Positions 34,174 to 43,933 are shown, numbered from the stretch's first letter. The stretch: DNA of 64,000 nucleotides from Hymenobacter sp. J193 (GCF_024700075.1 NZ_JAJONE010000001.1:992001-1056000), one strand, 5' to 3'. Notes: generated from the sequence alone by a model not told the origin. Numbers and translations are program-made.

Positions 34174-34806
34174 ATGCACCTAAACCTTATTGACACCAAT
34201 CCCGAAGTAGCCGACGCTTGGCAGCAAGTTTTTGCTGATGTCCCGCAGGTCACCGTCCGCCACGCTTCCATCTTCGACCACCCTGCTGACGCCATTGTCA
34301 GCCCCGCCAACTCCTTCGGTTTTATGAACGGCGGCATCGACTTCGCCATATCCAAGCATTTGGGCTGGCACCTGGAGAAAGACCTGCAGCGTGTTATTCG
34401 CGAGAAATACTACGGAGAGCTGCTGGTGGGCCAGGCCGAAATCATTGAAACCGGCAGCGTCCTGTTTCCCTATCTGATATCGGCGCCCACTATGCGCACG
34501 CCCATGACCATCACGCGTGGGCCCAACGTGTACCAGGCCATGAAGGCCATCCTGCTTTTGCTGCGCTACGGACGGCTGAGTACGGGTGAGCCAGTGGCCG
34601 AAAAGGTACAGACCATAGCCATTCCGGGGCTGGGCACCGGCGTAGGGCAAGTGCGCCCGTTTGTGTGTGCCCGGCAGATGCGCATAGCCTGGGAAGACGT
34701 ACAGCACGAGAAGTACGCTACTAAAGCTGGCTGGGAGGAACTGCGCTCCAATTATGCCTACCTCTACACCCACGACCCGCGCGACCTGAAATATCCTATT
34801 CCCTAG
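34174..34806 (+). CDS. Macro domain protein
   Basis: The 210-residue protein starts at ATG 34174 (MHLNLIDTNPEVADAW). The macro-domain core is clear: DAIVSPANSFGFMNGGID binds the ADP-ribose adenosine/diphosphate, a second loop is in PTMRTPMT, and IAIPGLGTGVGQV forms the distal phosphate loop. Macro domains bind or hydrolyse ADP-ribose derivatives. It is followed 2 bp later by an AlkD-like gene, a pairing that suggests a shared role in removing nucleic-acid adducts, though that is inference. Confidence 0.88.
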   Translation: MHLNLIDTNPEVADAWQQVFADVPQVTVRHASIFDHPADAIVSPANSFGFMNGGIDFAISKHLGWHLEKDLQRVIREKYYGELLVGQAEIIETGSVLFPYLISAPTMRTPMTITRGPNVYQAMKAILLLLRYGRLSTGEPVAEKVQTIAIPGLGTGVGQVRPFVCARQMRIAWEDVQHEKYATKAGWEELRSNYAYLYTHDPRDLKYPIP

Positions 34807-34808
34807 CC

Positions 34809-35525
34809 ATGCCCACTGCTGCCGACCTGTTGGCCCGCATTCACTCCCTTGCCGACCCTCCACGAGCTGTAGCGGTAGCACGCTTTTTCCAGACCGGGCC
34901 GGGGCAGTATGGCGAGGGCGACCAGTTTCTGGGGCTGCCCATGCCCCAGCAGCGGCAGCTGGCGCGGAAATTTCGCGGCCTGCCCATGGCAGAGGTAGAG
35001 CAGTTGGTGCAGAACCCCTGGCACGACTGCCGCTCCGTGGGCCTGATCATCTGGACGCTACAGTTTGCCAAGGCGGGCCCGGCTGGAAGGCAGGCCGTCT
35101 ACGAGCGGTACCTGCAAAACCGGGGGTTCATCAACAACTGGGATTTGGTCGACATCACCTGCCCAACTATTGTGGGCGGCTACCTGCTTATGCAGGACCG
35201 GGCGCCGCTATACGAGCTGGCGGCGGAAAACCACCTCTGGAGCCAGCGCATGAGCATTGTTTCCACGCTGGCCTTCATTCGCCAGGGCCAGTTTGCCGAC
35301 ACGTTTGCCCTGGCCGAGCAGCTCCTCTCCTACCCTCACGACCTGATTCACAAAGCCACGGGCTGGATGCTGCGGGAAGTGGGCAAGCGCAACGAGGACG
35401 CCCTGGAAGAATTTCTGGCCGACCACGCCCCGCAAATGCCCCGCACTATGCTGCGGTACGCCATCGAAAAGCTGCCAGCAGCGCGGCGCCAGTACCACTT
35501 GCAGACCACAAAAAAGACCCGCTAA
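34809..35525 (+). CDS. DNA alkylation repair protein, AlkD-like
   Basis: The 238-residue HEAT-like helical glycosylase family removes positively charged N3- or N7-alkylpurines. The sequence shows the alternating helix pattern and the key motifs: NWDLVD, whose Asp corresponds to the catalytic residue of AlkD, LIIWTLQFAK, and GWMLREVGKRNEDAL near the end. The start ATG is 2 bp after the macro-domain stop, so the two are an operon. The enzyme would act on chromosomal DNA; the exact adducts are unknown. Confidence 0.93.
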   Translation: MPTAADLLARIHSLADPPRAVAVARFFQTGPGQYGEGDQFLGLPMPQQRQLARKFRGLPMAEVEQLVQNPWHDCRSVGLIIWTLQFAKAGPAGRQAVYERYLQNRGFINNWDLVDITCPTIVGGYLLMQDRAPLYELAAENHLWSQRMSIVSTLAFIRQGQFADTFALAEQLLSYPHDLIHKATGWMLREVGKRNEDALEEFLADHAPQMPRTMLRYAIEKLPAARRQYHLQTTKKTR

Positions 35526-35605
35526 CGTAAGCTAGTGGGCCTTGCCGGAAAAGCCAGGCGCTCATCCGTTTTATTGGTTCAGCTTATCCATTCAATACGT
35601 GGTTT

Positions 35606-36499
35606 TTATTGCTGGCTGGCTTTGAACAGCTTCTGCTTTTCTTCCTTCGACAGGCTTTCGTAGCCGGAGCGGGAAATCTTATCCAAAATCAGGTCAATTT
35701 CGTCCTGAGCGGGTTTGCGGGGGCCAGTGGCTTTGGCAGCCGGCTCGGCAGGGCGGCTGCGGTGCGTCACGCGCAGGTTGGGGCGGCCCGTTACCAGGCG
35801 GCCTACCCAGTCGCCGACGGCCTGCACGGGGCGGCCCAGGTCACGGCCACGCTGGAGCTGCTTGATGAAGAAGTATCCGAGAATGGCTCCGCCGATGTGG
35901 GCAATGCCCCCACCTGGGTTGCCCTGGTTGATGGCAATAACCGAAATCAGGATAGTGAAGGCCGCTATGTACTTGATGCGCACCGGCCCCACCAGAATCA
36001 AACTGAACGTGTACTCCGGCAGCAGCGTGGCCGCACCCATGACAATTGCCGTCACGGCTGCCGAGGCGCCCAGCAATGGCGTACCCGCCACGGCATAGGG
36101 CCGCAGTGTGGGCAGCAGGTTGAACGCCAGCACAAACACCAGCCCACCAACCAGTCCACCAAGGATATACAAGCTTACCAGCCGCCGGTCGCCGAGGTAT
36201 TCGCGAACCAGCGCCCCAAACCAGTACAGATTGAGCAGGTTGAACAGAATGTGGAAAAAGCCTTCGTGGGTGAAAGCGTAGGAAAGCACCGTCCACGGAT
36301 GGCGCACCAGGGAGGGCAGGTCGGAGGGCAGCACGAATTGCCGCAGCACATTCCCGAAGTACCCCTGGAAGCCGGAAAGCCACAGAATAGCCTTCACCAG
36401 CACCAGGAAAACGAAAACCAGCACATTAATCAGCAGCAGCTGATTGAGCGCATTGTCGCGGCGGCTGAACGCGGTGCGGATGTCTTGAACTATACTCAT
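35606..36499 (-). CDS. Rhomboid family intramembrane protease 1 (GASA variant)
   Basis: I start at ATG 36499 (MSIVQDIRTAFS); 297 residues with six or seven membrane helices. The rhomboid features are HILFNLLNLYWFG (the N-H box), the active Ser in LLGASAAVTA and the catalytic His in IAHIGGAILGYF. The canonical GxSG is GASA here, so the residue after the Ser is Ala. Activity is possible but not assured. The last 60 residues form a charged cytoplasmic tail (DEIDLILDKISRSGYESLS), a pattern frequent in this phylum. It follows a second rhomboid gene by 37 bp. Confidence 0.9.
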   Translation of the reverse strand: MSIVQDIRTAFSRRDNALNQLLLINVLVFVFLVLVKAILWLSGFQGYFGNVLRQFVLPSDLPSLVRHPWTVLSYAFTHEGFFHILFNLLNLYWFGALVREYLGDRRLVSLYILGGLVGGLVFVLAFNLLPTLRPYAVAGTPLLGASAAVTAIVMGAATLLPEYTFSLILVGPVRIKYIAAFTILISVIAINQGNPGGGIAHIGGAILGYFFIKQLQRGRDLGRPVQAVGDWVGRLVTGRPNLRVTHRSRPAEPAAKATGPRKPAQDEIDLILDKISRSGYESLSKEEKQKLFKASQQ

Positions 36500-36536
36500 G
36501 GGTGGGCAGGCAGTAGAAACAGGCATCGGGCCGCAG

Positions 36537-37322
36537 TTAGATACCGCGTCGTTCCCAGACTTTTAACACGATGAACCCAATCAGCATTCCGCCAAGGTGC
36601 GCGAAATGGGCTACGTTGTCGCCGGGTGTGGGATGTACCCCTTTCCAGAGGGAGTACGCGGAGAACAGGAAAACGTAAAGCCAGATGCTGATGGGGATAG
36701 GTATCGGAAAAATAAACATCTTCTGGTTCGGAAACAGGTACGCCAGGGCGAATAATATTCCGAACACAGCTCCGGAAGCTCCCAGCATGCCGCTATTGGG
36801 GCTATCCATCACCTCCATATAGATACTATCGATGGTCTGGGTGGCACTATCGATCAGCCGCTGGTCGTCCGGGGTTTTCTGCATCTGCCGGGCTACGGGC
36901 GCGTACGAGTCGCCGGCCTGGGGCAGGTGTTCCCGGAAAAAATCGGCAAAACCCACGCCCGAAGGCTGCTCGTGGAAGGCAAGTCGGCTTTCGTTCATTT
37001 CGCGCAGCTCGTAGTAGCGCACGCCCTCATAGATGAAGCCCGCCCCGAGGCCGCAGATCAGCCAGAAGGTGATAAACTTTTTTCCGCCCCATTCATCTTC
37101 CAGCGAAGCCCCAAAAAACAGCAGGGTAATCATGTTGGAAAACAGGTGACCCAATCCATCGTGCAGGAACATGTACGTCACGAACTGCCACGGATACAGC
37201 AGCGCCGACCCAATGGGGTGCAGGGAGCCATACACAGTAAGCAGCGGAAACATGCCCTGCAGGAAAAACAGGGCTACATTGACGAGGATAAGATTCCGGA
37301 CGGCCGGCGTGAGTCGAAACAT
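36537..37322 (-). CDS. Rhomboid family intramembrane serine protease 2
   Basis: This 261-residue rhomboid has the full catalytic set: GHLFSNMITLLFFG, MLGASGAVFGI with the active Ser, and FAHLGGMLIGFI with the His. A 75-residue soluble insert between helices (about 105-180, from ELREMNESR) is longer than in most relatives. It lies between mutL and rhomboid 1 on the same strand, with 66 bp and 37 bp gaps, so the three may form one transcript. The substrate is unknown. Confidence 0.92.
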   Translation of the reverse strand: MFRLTPAVRNLILVNVALFFLQGMFPLLTVYGSLHPIGSALLYPWQFVTYMFLHDGLGHLFSNMITLLFFGASLEDEWGGKKFITFWLICGLGAGFIYEGVRYYELREMNESRLAFHEQPSGVGFADFFREHLPQAGDSYAPVARQMQKTPDDQRLIDSATQTIDSIYMEVMDSPNSGMLGASGAVFGILFALAYLFPNQKMFIFPIPIPISIWLYVFLFSAYSLWKGVHPTPGDNVAHFAHLGGMLIGFIVLKVWERRGI

Positions 37323-37388
37323 AGACGGGGAAACGAAGAGAAAAGACGCGGGTTGTACGGAGCCCTGGGCGGACCGGCCGCCAAGGTA

Positions 37389-39372
37389 TCAGGCGCGCCG
37401 GAAAAAATCCTGCAGCTGGCTTAGCTCCAGCATTACCAGCGTGCGGCGGCCGTCGGGCGCGTAGTTGGGCACCTGGCAGGCAAACAGCCGATCCACGAGG
37501 GCGTTCATTTCCACCTCCGAGAGGCGCACCTGTCCGGCGCTGCCGGCCAACCGCCGGGCCAACGCCCGGGCCACCTGCTCCCGCCGGTCCAGCTTCACCG
37601 GGCCGGCGTGGGTCCGAAACTGCTCGATAAGACCTTCCAGCAACTCCTTTTCGTGGCGGGGGGGCACGTCGGCCGGAATGCCTTCCACGGCAATGGTGTG
37701 CTTGCCAAACTCCGAAAACCGAAAGCCCAGCGCCTGCAATGTTTCCGTGAGCTCCAGCAGCACGGCAAAATCCTGGGGCGTGAACGTAACGGTGCGCGGA
37801 AACAGTAGGGTCTGGGAAGCGCCGGTTTCGCGCTCCAGCTCGGCCGCGTACTGCTCGTACAGGATCCGCTCCCGCGCCGCCACCTGGTCAATCAGCATCA
37901 GCCCCGACTTCACCGGCACCAACAGGTACTGCTGATGCACCTGCAGCACCTTATGCCCTGGCCCGCCCGTGTCGCGCAAAGGTAGCTCGCGGGGCGGGGG
38001 CGGCCTCCGGCGCTACCAGTAGCTCCGGAGGCACAGCCTGCGCTGCCGTGAAAGCCACCGCCGAGGGCACCAGCACGCCCTTGGCCGTAGCTTCGTGCTC
38101 CACGTCGGGCACGCTCAGCTGGCCCAGGGTTTTATAAAATTCCTCCAGCTCGCGCTTGGCCTGCTCCGTGGGCCGGGGCGGAATCTGCCGCTCGTAGGCA
38201 TCGGGGCGGGCTCCTTTGTCGCGGGGAGTGGCCTTGCCGCCGGCAGCACGGGCAGCGGCCGAGGCCAGCGCGTCGCGGGGCGCATCATCGGGGTCGAAAG
38301 AGCTTCGCTCGTTGCCGGAAAGGCGCAGGGGTTGGATGGGCGCGAAGTTCACATCCCCCTCAAAATCCAGGGAAGGCGCCATGTTGTGCAGCCCCAGACT
38401 TTGCTTCACGGCAGCCCGCACGATGGCGTACACGGTCTTCTCGTCCTCAAACTTGATTTCCGTTTTGGTGGGGTGCACGTTGATGTCGATGGTCTTGGGG
38501 TCGAGCTCCAGAAACAGCACGTAGAAGGGGTGCGTGTCCTTGGGCAACAGGCCCTCGTAGGCCGTAAGCACGGCGTGGTTCAGGTAAGCCGAGCGGATAA
38601 AGCGGTTGTTAACGAAAAAGAACTGGTCGCCCCGGCTTTTCTTGGCAGCGGCCGGCTTGCCAATGAATCCGCGCACGGCAATAAACGGCGTCACTTCCTC
38701 CACCTGGGCCAGCTGTTCCTTGTAGGAGTTGCCGAGCACGGCCACAATGCGCTGGCTGAGCTTGCCGGCGGGCAGGCTGAACACTTCCAGGTCGTTTTGG
38801 TACAGGGAAAAGCCGATCTGCGGATTGGCCAGGGCCACGTGCTGAAACTCGTCCAGAATATGGCGCATTTCCACCGCGTTGCTTTTCAGAAAATTACGCC
38901 GCGCCGGCACGTTGAAAAACAGGTTCTTCACGCTGATGCTGGTGCCATCGGGGCAGGCCACGGGCTGCTGGCTGCTGATCTGGGAGCCTTCCACCAGCAG
39001 CAGGGAGCCGGTATCCTGGGCGCGCTGCTTGGTGCGCAGCTCCACCTGGGCCACGGCGGCAATGGAGGCCAGCGCCTCGCCCCGGAAGCCCAGCGTGCGG
39101 ATGCGGAACAGGTCGTCGGTGGTGCGGATTTTGCTGGTGGCGTGGCGCTCCAGGCTCATGCGGGCGTCGGTGGGGCTCATGCCGGCTCCGTTGTCGACCA
39201 CCTGCACCAGCTGCTTGCCGGCGTCCTTCACAATAAGCTGCACCTGGGTAGCGTTGGCATCAACGGCGTTTTCGAGCAGTTCCTTCACCACCGAGGCCGG
39301 CCGCTGCACCACCTCGCCGGCGGCAATCTGGTTGGCCAGGTATTCGGGAAGAAGCTGAATAACGTCGGGCAT
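37389..39372 (-). CDS. mutL: DNA mismatch repair protein MutL (apparent frameshift)
   Basis: MutL couples mismatch recognition to strand removal. The N-terminal ATPase part (from 39372) has [18 protein letters not shown] and [10 protein letters not shown] of the GHKL fold. The C-terminal dimerisation part (to 37389) starts around [12 protein letters not shown] and includes [16 protein letters not shown]. They lie in different frames: the first ORF stops at 37951, the second opens at 37979. At about 37985-38000 the minus strand reads GCCCCCGCCCCGCGAG; one surplus C would explain the shift, and dropping it gives a normal 660-residue MutL. A read error in a C run is more likely than gene loss. 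Confidence 0.9.
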
Positions 39373-39476
39373 CGCAAAAGAAAACTAGGCTTGAAAATGA
39401 ACCGGTTACCGAAAAAAATTCAACTGGCACGATATTCAACGCGTCCAGCGCCGGGAAATAATCCGTAAGTTTGCGG

Positions 39477-39604
39477 TCAGCCTGTACCCGTCGGGTATCG
39501 GTCGGAGGCCCGATTCAGGGCAGTGAGAAGAGCATTGACCGGGAACTTCAGCCCTCGGGCCGAAGGGGTAGCCGCCGCCCCGGCGGGAACTTTTCAGTGC
39601 TGGC
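39477..39604. ncRNA. Candidate structured RNA between mutL and the GH3 gene
   Basis: The 287-bp gap holds a GC-rich segment that folds well by eye. A closing stem GTCAGC (39476-39481) pairs with GCTGGC (39599-39604). Inner hairpins are TACCC-GTC-GGGTA, TCGG-AGGC-CCGA, GGGC with GCCC, and a GGGG/CCCC stem. A TAnnTTTG box flanks it on each strand (TAAGTTTG at 39466-39473 plus; TACTTTTG at 39604-39611 minus), so either direction is possible. I do not recognise it as tRNA, tmRNA, RNase P, SRP RNA or a named riboswitch. Confidence 0.35.
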
Positions 39605-39659
39605 AAAAGTAGGGGTATTTCCGCTCGCATTCAATTGTAGGCCAACTTAACGGGAGTAG

Positions 39660-42614
39660 ATGTTAAAGGATTTTCGGATTAGGCTCTTACTGGTTTTTCT
39701 CGCCTTTACGGGTCTAATCATTTCATCTTCTGCCCCTAAGGACAAGGACATCCGGCCGGCCAGCGCGGCTGAGCAGTCGTGGGTAGATAGTGTGTTCACC
39801 TCCCTCACCCCCGACCAGCGCCTGGGCCAGCTGTTTATGGTGGCGGGCTACTCCAACAAAGACCGCAAGCACGCCCAGTACCTGGAGTTCCTGATCAAGA
39901 ACTACAACATCGGGGGCGTGATGTTTCTGCAGGGCGGGCCACGTCGTCAGGCTCAGCTTACCAACCGCCTGCAGTCGGCCGCGCAGGTGCCGCTGCTCAT
40001 TGCCATGGATGCCGAGTGGGGCCTGGATATGCGCCTTGACTCCAGCATGCACTTCGCCAAGCAGATGACGCTGGGCGCCACCGACGACGACCAGGACGTG
40101 TACCAGATGGGCCGCGAAATTGCCCTCAAGCTCAAAACCCTGGGCGTGCACGTGAGCTTCTCGCCGGTGATGGACGTGAATTCCAACCCGTCGAACCCCG
40201 TGATTGGCAACCGCTCCTTTGGCGAAAGCAAGGAGGACGTGGCTAAGCTGGGTGTGGCCTACGTGCGCGGCCTGCAGGACCACGGCATCATTGCCGTAGC
40301 CAAGCACTTTCCCGGCCACGGCGACACCGACACAGACTCCCACGTGGCCCTGCCGGTTATCAACACCGACATGGCCCGCCTGGCCAACGTGGACCTCTAC
40401 CCCTTCCAGAAATCATTTGAAGCGGGCGTGATGGGCGTGATGGTGGCCCACCTCTACATGCCGCTGTTTGATACGCTCCGCACGCAGTCTACCACCCTTT
40501 CGCGCAACCTCGTGACGGGGCTGCTGAAGGAGAAAATGAACTACAAAGGACTGGTATTTACCGATGCGCTCAACATGAAGAGCGTAACGAACCTGTACAA
40601 GCCCGGCGAGCTGGACGCGCTGGCCCTTATGGCCGGCAACGACGTGCTGCTGTTTTCGGAAGACGTGCCGGTGGCCGTCCAGAAAATAAAAGAAATGATG
40701 GCCGCCAACCGCATTTCCCAGGAAGACGTGGACTACCGGGTGCGCAAAATCCTGCGGGCCAAGTACTGGGCCGGCCTCAACCGCTATCAGCCCATCGACG
40801 TGCCGCATTTGGTGGAAAACCTGAACCGGCCGGTCAGCCGGGCTGTGCAGCAGGGTATCTACGAGCACGCCATTACCGTGGTCAAAAACCAGGACGACCT
40901 GCTGCCCTTCCACCGCCTCGACACGTTGCGCATGGCTTCCATTGCCATTGGCTCCCCGGCCGGCAACGTGCTGGGCCAGACGATGGGCAACTACCTTCCC
41001 TGCGCCACCTACGCCGTACCCAACCGCTACGCCCCCGACTCCACCTTCGATAGGCTGGTAAGCCGCCTGGCGCCTTACAATACGGTGGTGGTAAGTTTGC
41101 ATAACATGAACAACACGCCCAGCCACAACTACGGCCTGGGTGAGGGCGCTTTACGCTTTATCCAGCGCCTGCAGGCCAATCCGCGCCAGAAAGTGGTGGT
41201 GGTGGCCTTAGGCAATGCCTACGCGCTGAAATACCTGGAAAACGCTCGTACGCTGGTGTGCGGCTACGAAGACAATGCAGCTTCGCAACTGGTTGTTCCG
41301 CAGATTCTATTTGGGGCTCTGCCGGCTAAAGGCCAGCTGCCCGTTACGGTTTCGGAAGCGCTGAAAGCTGGTACCGGCCTGCCTACGCCCGACTTCCGCC
41401 GCCTGCGCTACGGCACGCCCGAGAGTGTGGGTATGGACTCGAAAATTTTGGCCCAGATCGACAATATTGCCCTCGAAACGGTGGCCTACGCGGCCTCGCC
41501 TGGCGGCCAGGTGCTGGTGGCCAAAGACGGCGTGGTGGTGTACGAGAAAAGCTTCGGCTACACCACCTACGACAAGGCTAACGCCGTGACCAGCTCCACC
41601 CTCTACGACATTGCCTCGGTGACAAAGGTGGCCGGCACGCTCCAGGCCATCATGTACCTGAAAGATCAGGGCAAGCTGAACCTCGACGCCAAGCTGTCGG
41701 ACTACCTGCCCGAGCTGAAGACATCCAACAAAAAGGACATGGTGGTGCGCGACGTGCTGCTGCACCAGGCCGGCCTCAAGCCAGGTATTCCGTTCTGGGA
41801 GCGTACTGTCACGAAAACCGGCCTCAAGCCTACTTTCTACGCCAGCACCCGCACCGACGCGTTTCCGCGGGAGGTAGTGCCGGGTACCTACAGCACCAAG
41901 TCGGCGGAGGACTCCATGTGGGTGTGGACGGTGCGCTCGGGCCTCTTGCCGAAAGTGAAAGGCAAGTACCCCGCCGAGTACAGCGACCTGAGCTTTATCG
42001 TGCTCAAGCGCCTGAGCGAAAAGCTGCTGGGGCAGCCAATAGAGAAGTTCCTACAGGAAAATTTCTATGGCCCACTTGGTCTGGCTACGATGACCTACCA
42101 CCCGCTGGATAAATTCCCTAAATCCTGCATTGCGCCCACCGAAAACGACACCTACTACCGCCATACGCTGGTGCAGGGTACCGTGCACGATCAGGCCGCG
42201 GCTATGATTGGGGGCGTGAGTGGCCACGCGGGCTTGTTCTCGAATGCCAACGACTTGGCTATTCTCATGCAGATGAACCTGCAGAATGGCCGCTACGGCG
42301 GGCAGCGCTACTTCCAGAGCCCGGTAGTAGCCGAGTTTGCCCGCTCCACGGAAGCCGGCAACCGCCGCGGCCTCGGCTGGGACCACGGCGACCCGAGCAA
42401 GCCCGAAGGCCCCACCAGCAACCTCTCCCCCGCCAGCACCTTTGGCCACACCGGCTTCACAGGCACCTGCGTGTGGATGGACCCCGAAAACAAAATCGTG
42501 TATATCTTTCTTTCCAACCGGGTGTACCCCGATGCCGGCAACAACAAGCTGCGCCAGCTCAACATCCGCACGCGCATCCACGACGTCATTTACAAGTCCT
42601 TACAGAAAACATGA
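39660..42614 (+). CDS. GH3 beta-N-acetylglucosaminidase / beta-lactamase-fold serine hydrolase fusion
   Basis: This 984-residue exported enzyme joins two catalytic domains. Residues 1-25 are a signal anchor. Residues 45-580 are a GH3 domain with the NagZ signature KHFPGHGDTDTDSH at 215-228 (His/Asp acid pair) and nucleophile Asp302 (FTDALNM). Residues 590-980 form a class C beta-lactamase/DD-peptidase-like domain with Ser653-x-x-Lys656 (ASVTK), a Tyr-Ser-Asp near 775 and a His-Thr-Gly near the end. It probably acts in periplasmic peptidoglycan turnover, removing GlcNAc and hydrolysing peptide or ester bonds. The fusion is known in Bacteroidota. A terminator follows. Confidence 0.93.
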   Translation: MLKDFRIRLLLVFLAFTGLIISSSAPKDKDIRPASAAEQSWVDSVFTSLTPDQRLGQLFMVAGYSNKDRKHAQYLEFLIKNYNIGGVMFLQGGPRRQAQLTNRLQSAAQVPLLIAMDAEWGLDMRLDSSMHFAKQMTLGATDDDQDVYQMGREIALKLKTLGVHVSFSPVMDVNSNPSNPVIGNRSFGESKEDVAKLGVAYVRGLQDHGIIAVAKHFPGHGDTDTDSHVALPVINTDMARLANVDLYPFQKSFEAGVMGVMVAHLYMPLFDTLRTQSTTLSRNLVTGLLKEKMNYKGLVFTDALNMKSVTNLYKPGELDALALMAGNDVLLFSEDVPVAVQKIKEMMAANRISQEDVDYRVRKILRAKYWAGLNRYQPIDVPHLVENLNRPVSRAVQQGIYEHAITVVKNQDDLLPFHRLDTLRMASIAIGSPAGNVLGQTMGNYLPCATYAVPNRYAPDSTFDRLVSRLAPYNTVVVSLHNMNNTPSHNYGLGEGALRFIQRLQANPRQKVVVVALGNAYALKYLENARTLVCGYEDNAASQLVVPQILFGALPAKGQLPVTVSEALKAGTGLPTPDFRRLRYGTPESVGMDSKILAQIDNIALETVAYAASPGGQVLVAKDGVVVYEKSFGYTTYDKANAVTSSTLYDIASVTKVAGTLQAIMYLKDQGKLNLDAKLSDYLPELKTSNKKDMVVRDVLLHQAGLKPGIPFWERTVTKTGLKPTFYASTRTDAFPREVVPGTYSTKSAEDSMWVWTVRSGLLPKVKGKYPAEYSDLSFIVLKRLSEKLLGQPIEKFLQENFYGPLGLATMTYHPLDKFPKSCIAPTENDTYYRHTLVQGTVHDQAAAMIGGVSGHAGLFSNANDLAILMQMNLQNGRYGGQRYFQSPVVAEFARSTEAGNRRGLGWDHGDPSKPEGPTSNLSPASTFGHTGFTGTCVWMDPENKIVYIFLSNRVYPDAGNNKLRQLNIRTRIHDVIYKSLQKT

Positions 42615-42649
42615 TCTGTTGTCCGGCATTTCCGTTTCAATGATTCCGC

Positions 42650-42694
42650 ATCGGCGGTAAGGCGTTTTTCAAAACGACTTGCCGCCGATTTTTT
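42650..42694 (+). terminator. Rho-independent terminator after the GH3 fusion
   Basis: Perfect 12-bp arms (ATCGGCGGTAAG at 42650-42661 and complement at 42678-42689) followed by TTTTT. Confidence 0.9.
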
Positions 42695-42781
42695 GTAGCT
42701 CCTGCTACCACTAGTGCTTGTCCCTCCCTTTTCTCGCCGCGTTTTTGTTTAAGTGAAGACGCCTGCTAACCATTACGCTCC

Positions 42782-43921
42782 ATGAACATTGGCATTGTCT
42801 GCTACCCCACCTTCGGCGGCTCCGGCGTAGTAGCCACCGAATTAGGCAAAGCCCTGGCCCTGAAAGGCCACCGCGTGCACTTCATCACCTACAGCCAGCC
42901 CGTACGGCTCGACTTCTTCAACGAGAACCTGTTCTACCACGAGGTGTTCGTGCCGGCGTATCCGCTGTTTCAGTTTCCGCCCTACGAGTTGGCACTGGCC
43001 TCTAAAATGGTGGACATTGTGCAGAACGAAAAGCTGGATGTACTGCACGTGCACTACGCCATTCCGCACGCCTCCGCCGCGTTTATGGCCAAGCAGATTC
43101 TGCTTTCCAAAGGCATCCGCGTGCCGGTCATCACTACGCTGCACGGCACCGATATTACCCTGGTGGGCAAGGATGCCAGCTACGAGCCGGTGGTTACCTT
43201 CAGCATCAACCAGAGCGACGGGGTAACGGCGGTTTCGGCGGATCTGCGCAAGGAAACCTACGAGTACTTCGCCATTGAGAAGGACATCGAGGTAATTCCA
43301 AACTTCATCAACCTGGAGCGTTTCCGCAAACAGGACAAAAGCCACTTCCGCGCCGCCATTGCCCCCGACGGCGAGAAGCTGCTGATTCACACCTCCAACT
43401 TCCGCTCGGTGAAGCGCGTGGAAGACGTGGTACGCATTTTCGACGGGGTGCGCAAGCAGGTGCCGGCCAAGCTGCTGCTGGTGGGCGACGGACCCGACCG
43501 GCCCCGCATCGAAAAGCTCTGCCGCGACCTGGGCCTTTCCAGCCACGACGTGCGTTTTCTGGGTAAGCTTGAAGCCGTGGAGGAAGTCCTGAGTGTGTCG
43601 GATCTGTTTCTGATGCCTTCCGAGAAGGAAAGCTTCGGGCTGGCGGCGCTGGAGGCCATGTCGTGCGAGGTACCTGTCATCAGCACCAACGCGGGCGGTA
43701 TTCCCGAGCTGAACGAGCATGGCCTCACGGGCATGGTCAGCAACGTGGGCGACGTGGCCGATATGGTGCAAAATGCCCTCTACGTGCTGGCCGACGAGAA
43801 CCTGCCCCGCTTTAAAGCCGCCGCCCGCGCCCACGCCGAGTTGTTTGCCACCAGCAAGATTGTGCCCATCTACGAAGCCTGCTACCAGCGCGCCATCGAC
43901 TCAGTAATGGCCAATGTGTGA
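42782..43921 (+). CDS. bshA: N-acetyl-alpha-D-glucosaminyl L-malate synthase
   Basis: BshA makes the first intermediate of bacillithiol from UDP-GlcNAc and L-malate. The 379-residue GT4-type GT-B enzyme has the BshA opening IGIVCYPTFGGSGVVATELG, with HVHYAIPHASAAF (acceptor side) and the donor-site EKESFGLAALEAMSCEVPVI. The typical BshA residues distinguish it from generic GT4 enzymes. The other bacillithiol genes bshB and bshC are not in the window. It is flanked upstream by a terminator and downstream by a large nested inverted repeat. Confidence 0.95.
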   Translation: MNIGIVCYPTFGGSGVVATELGKALALKGHRVHFITYSQPVRLDFFNENLFYHEVFVPAYPLFQFPPYELALASKMVDIVQNEKLDVLHVHYAIPHASAAFMAKQILLSKGIRVPVITTLHGTDITLVGKDASYEPVVTFSINQSDGVTAVSADLRKETYEYFAIEKDIEVIPNFINLERFRKQDKSHFRAAIAPDGEKLLIHTSNFRSVKRVEDVVRIFDGVRKQVPAKLLLVGDGPDRPRIEKLCRDLGLSSHDVRFLGKLEAVEEVLSVSDLFLMPSEKESFGLAALEAMSCEVPVISTNAGGIPELNEHGLTGMVSNVGDVADMVQNALYVLADENLPRFKAAARAHAELFATSKIVPIYEACYQRAIDSVMANV

Positions 43922-43933
43922 ATGTGTTAATGC

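Noticed and set aside
37977..37984. TACCTTTG (-7 box match) on the minus strand at the mutL frameshift, as a promoter for a separate C-terminal MutL
   Set aside because: The match is coding sequence (codons for Glu-Leu-Pro-Leu); no independent start or spacing supports it, and a one-base error explains the split.
38095..39468. 457-codon plus-strand frame opposite mutL
   Set aside because: Shadow of the MutL ATPase domain, whose GHKL motifs are clear on the minus strand.
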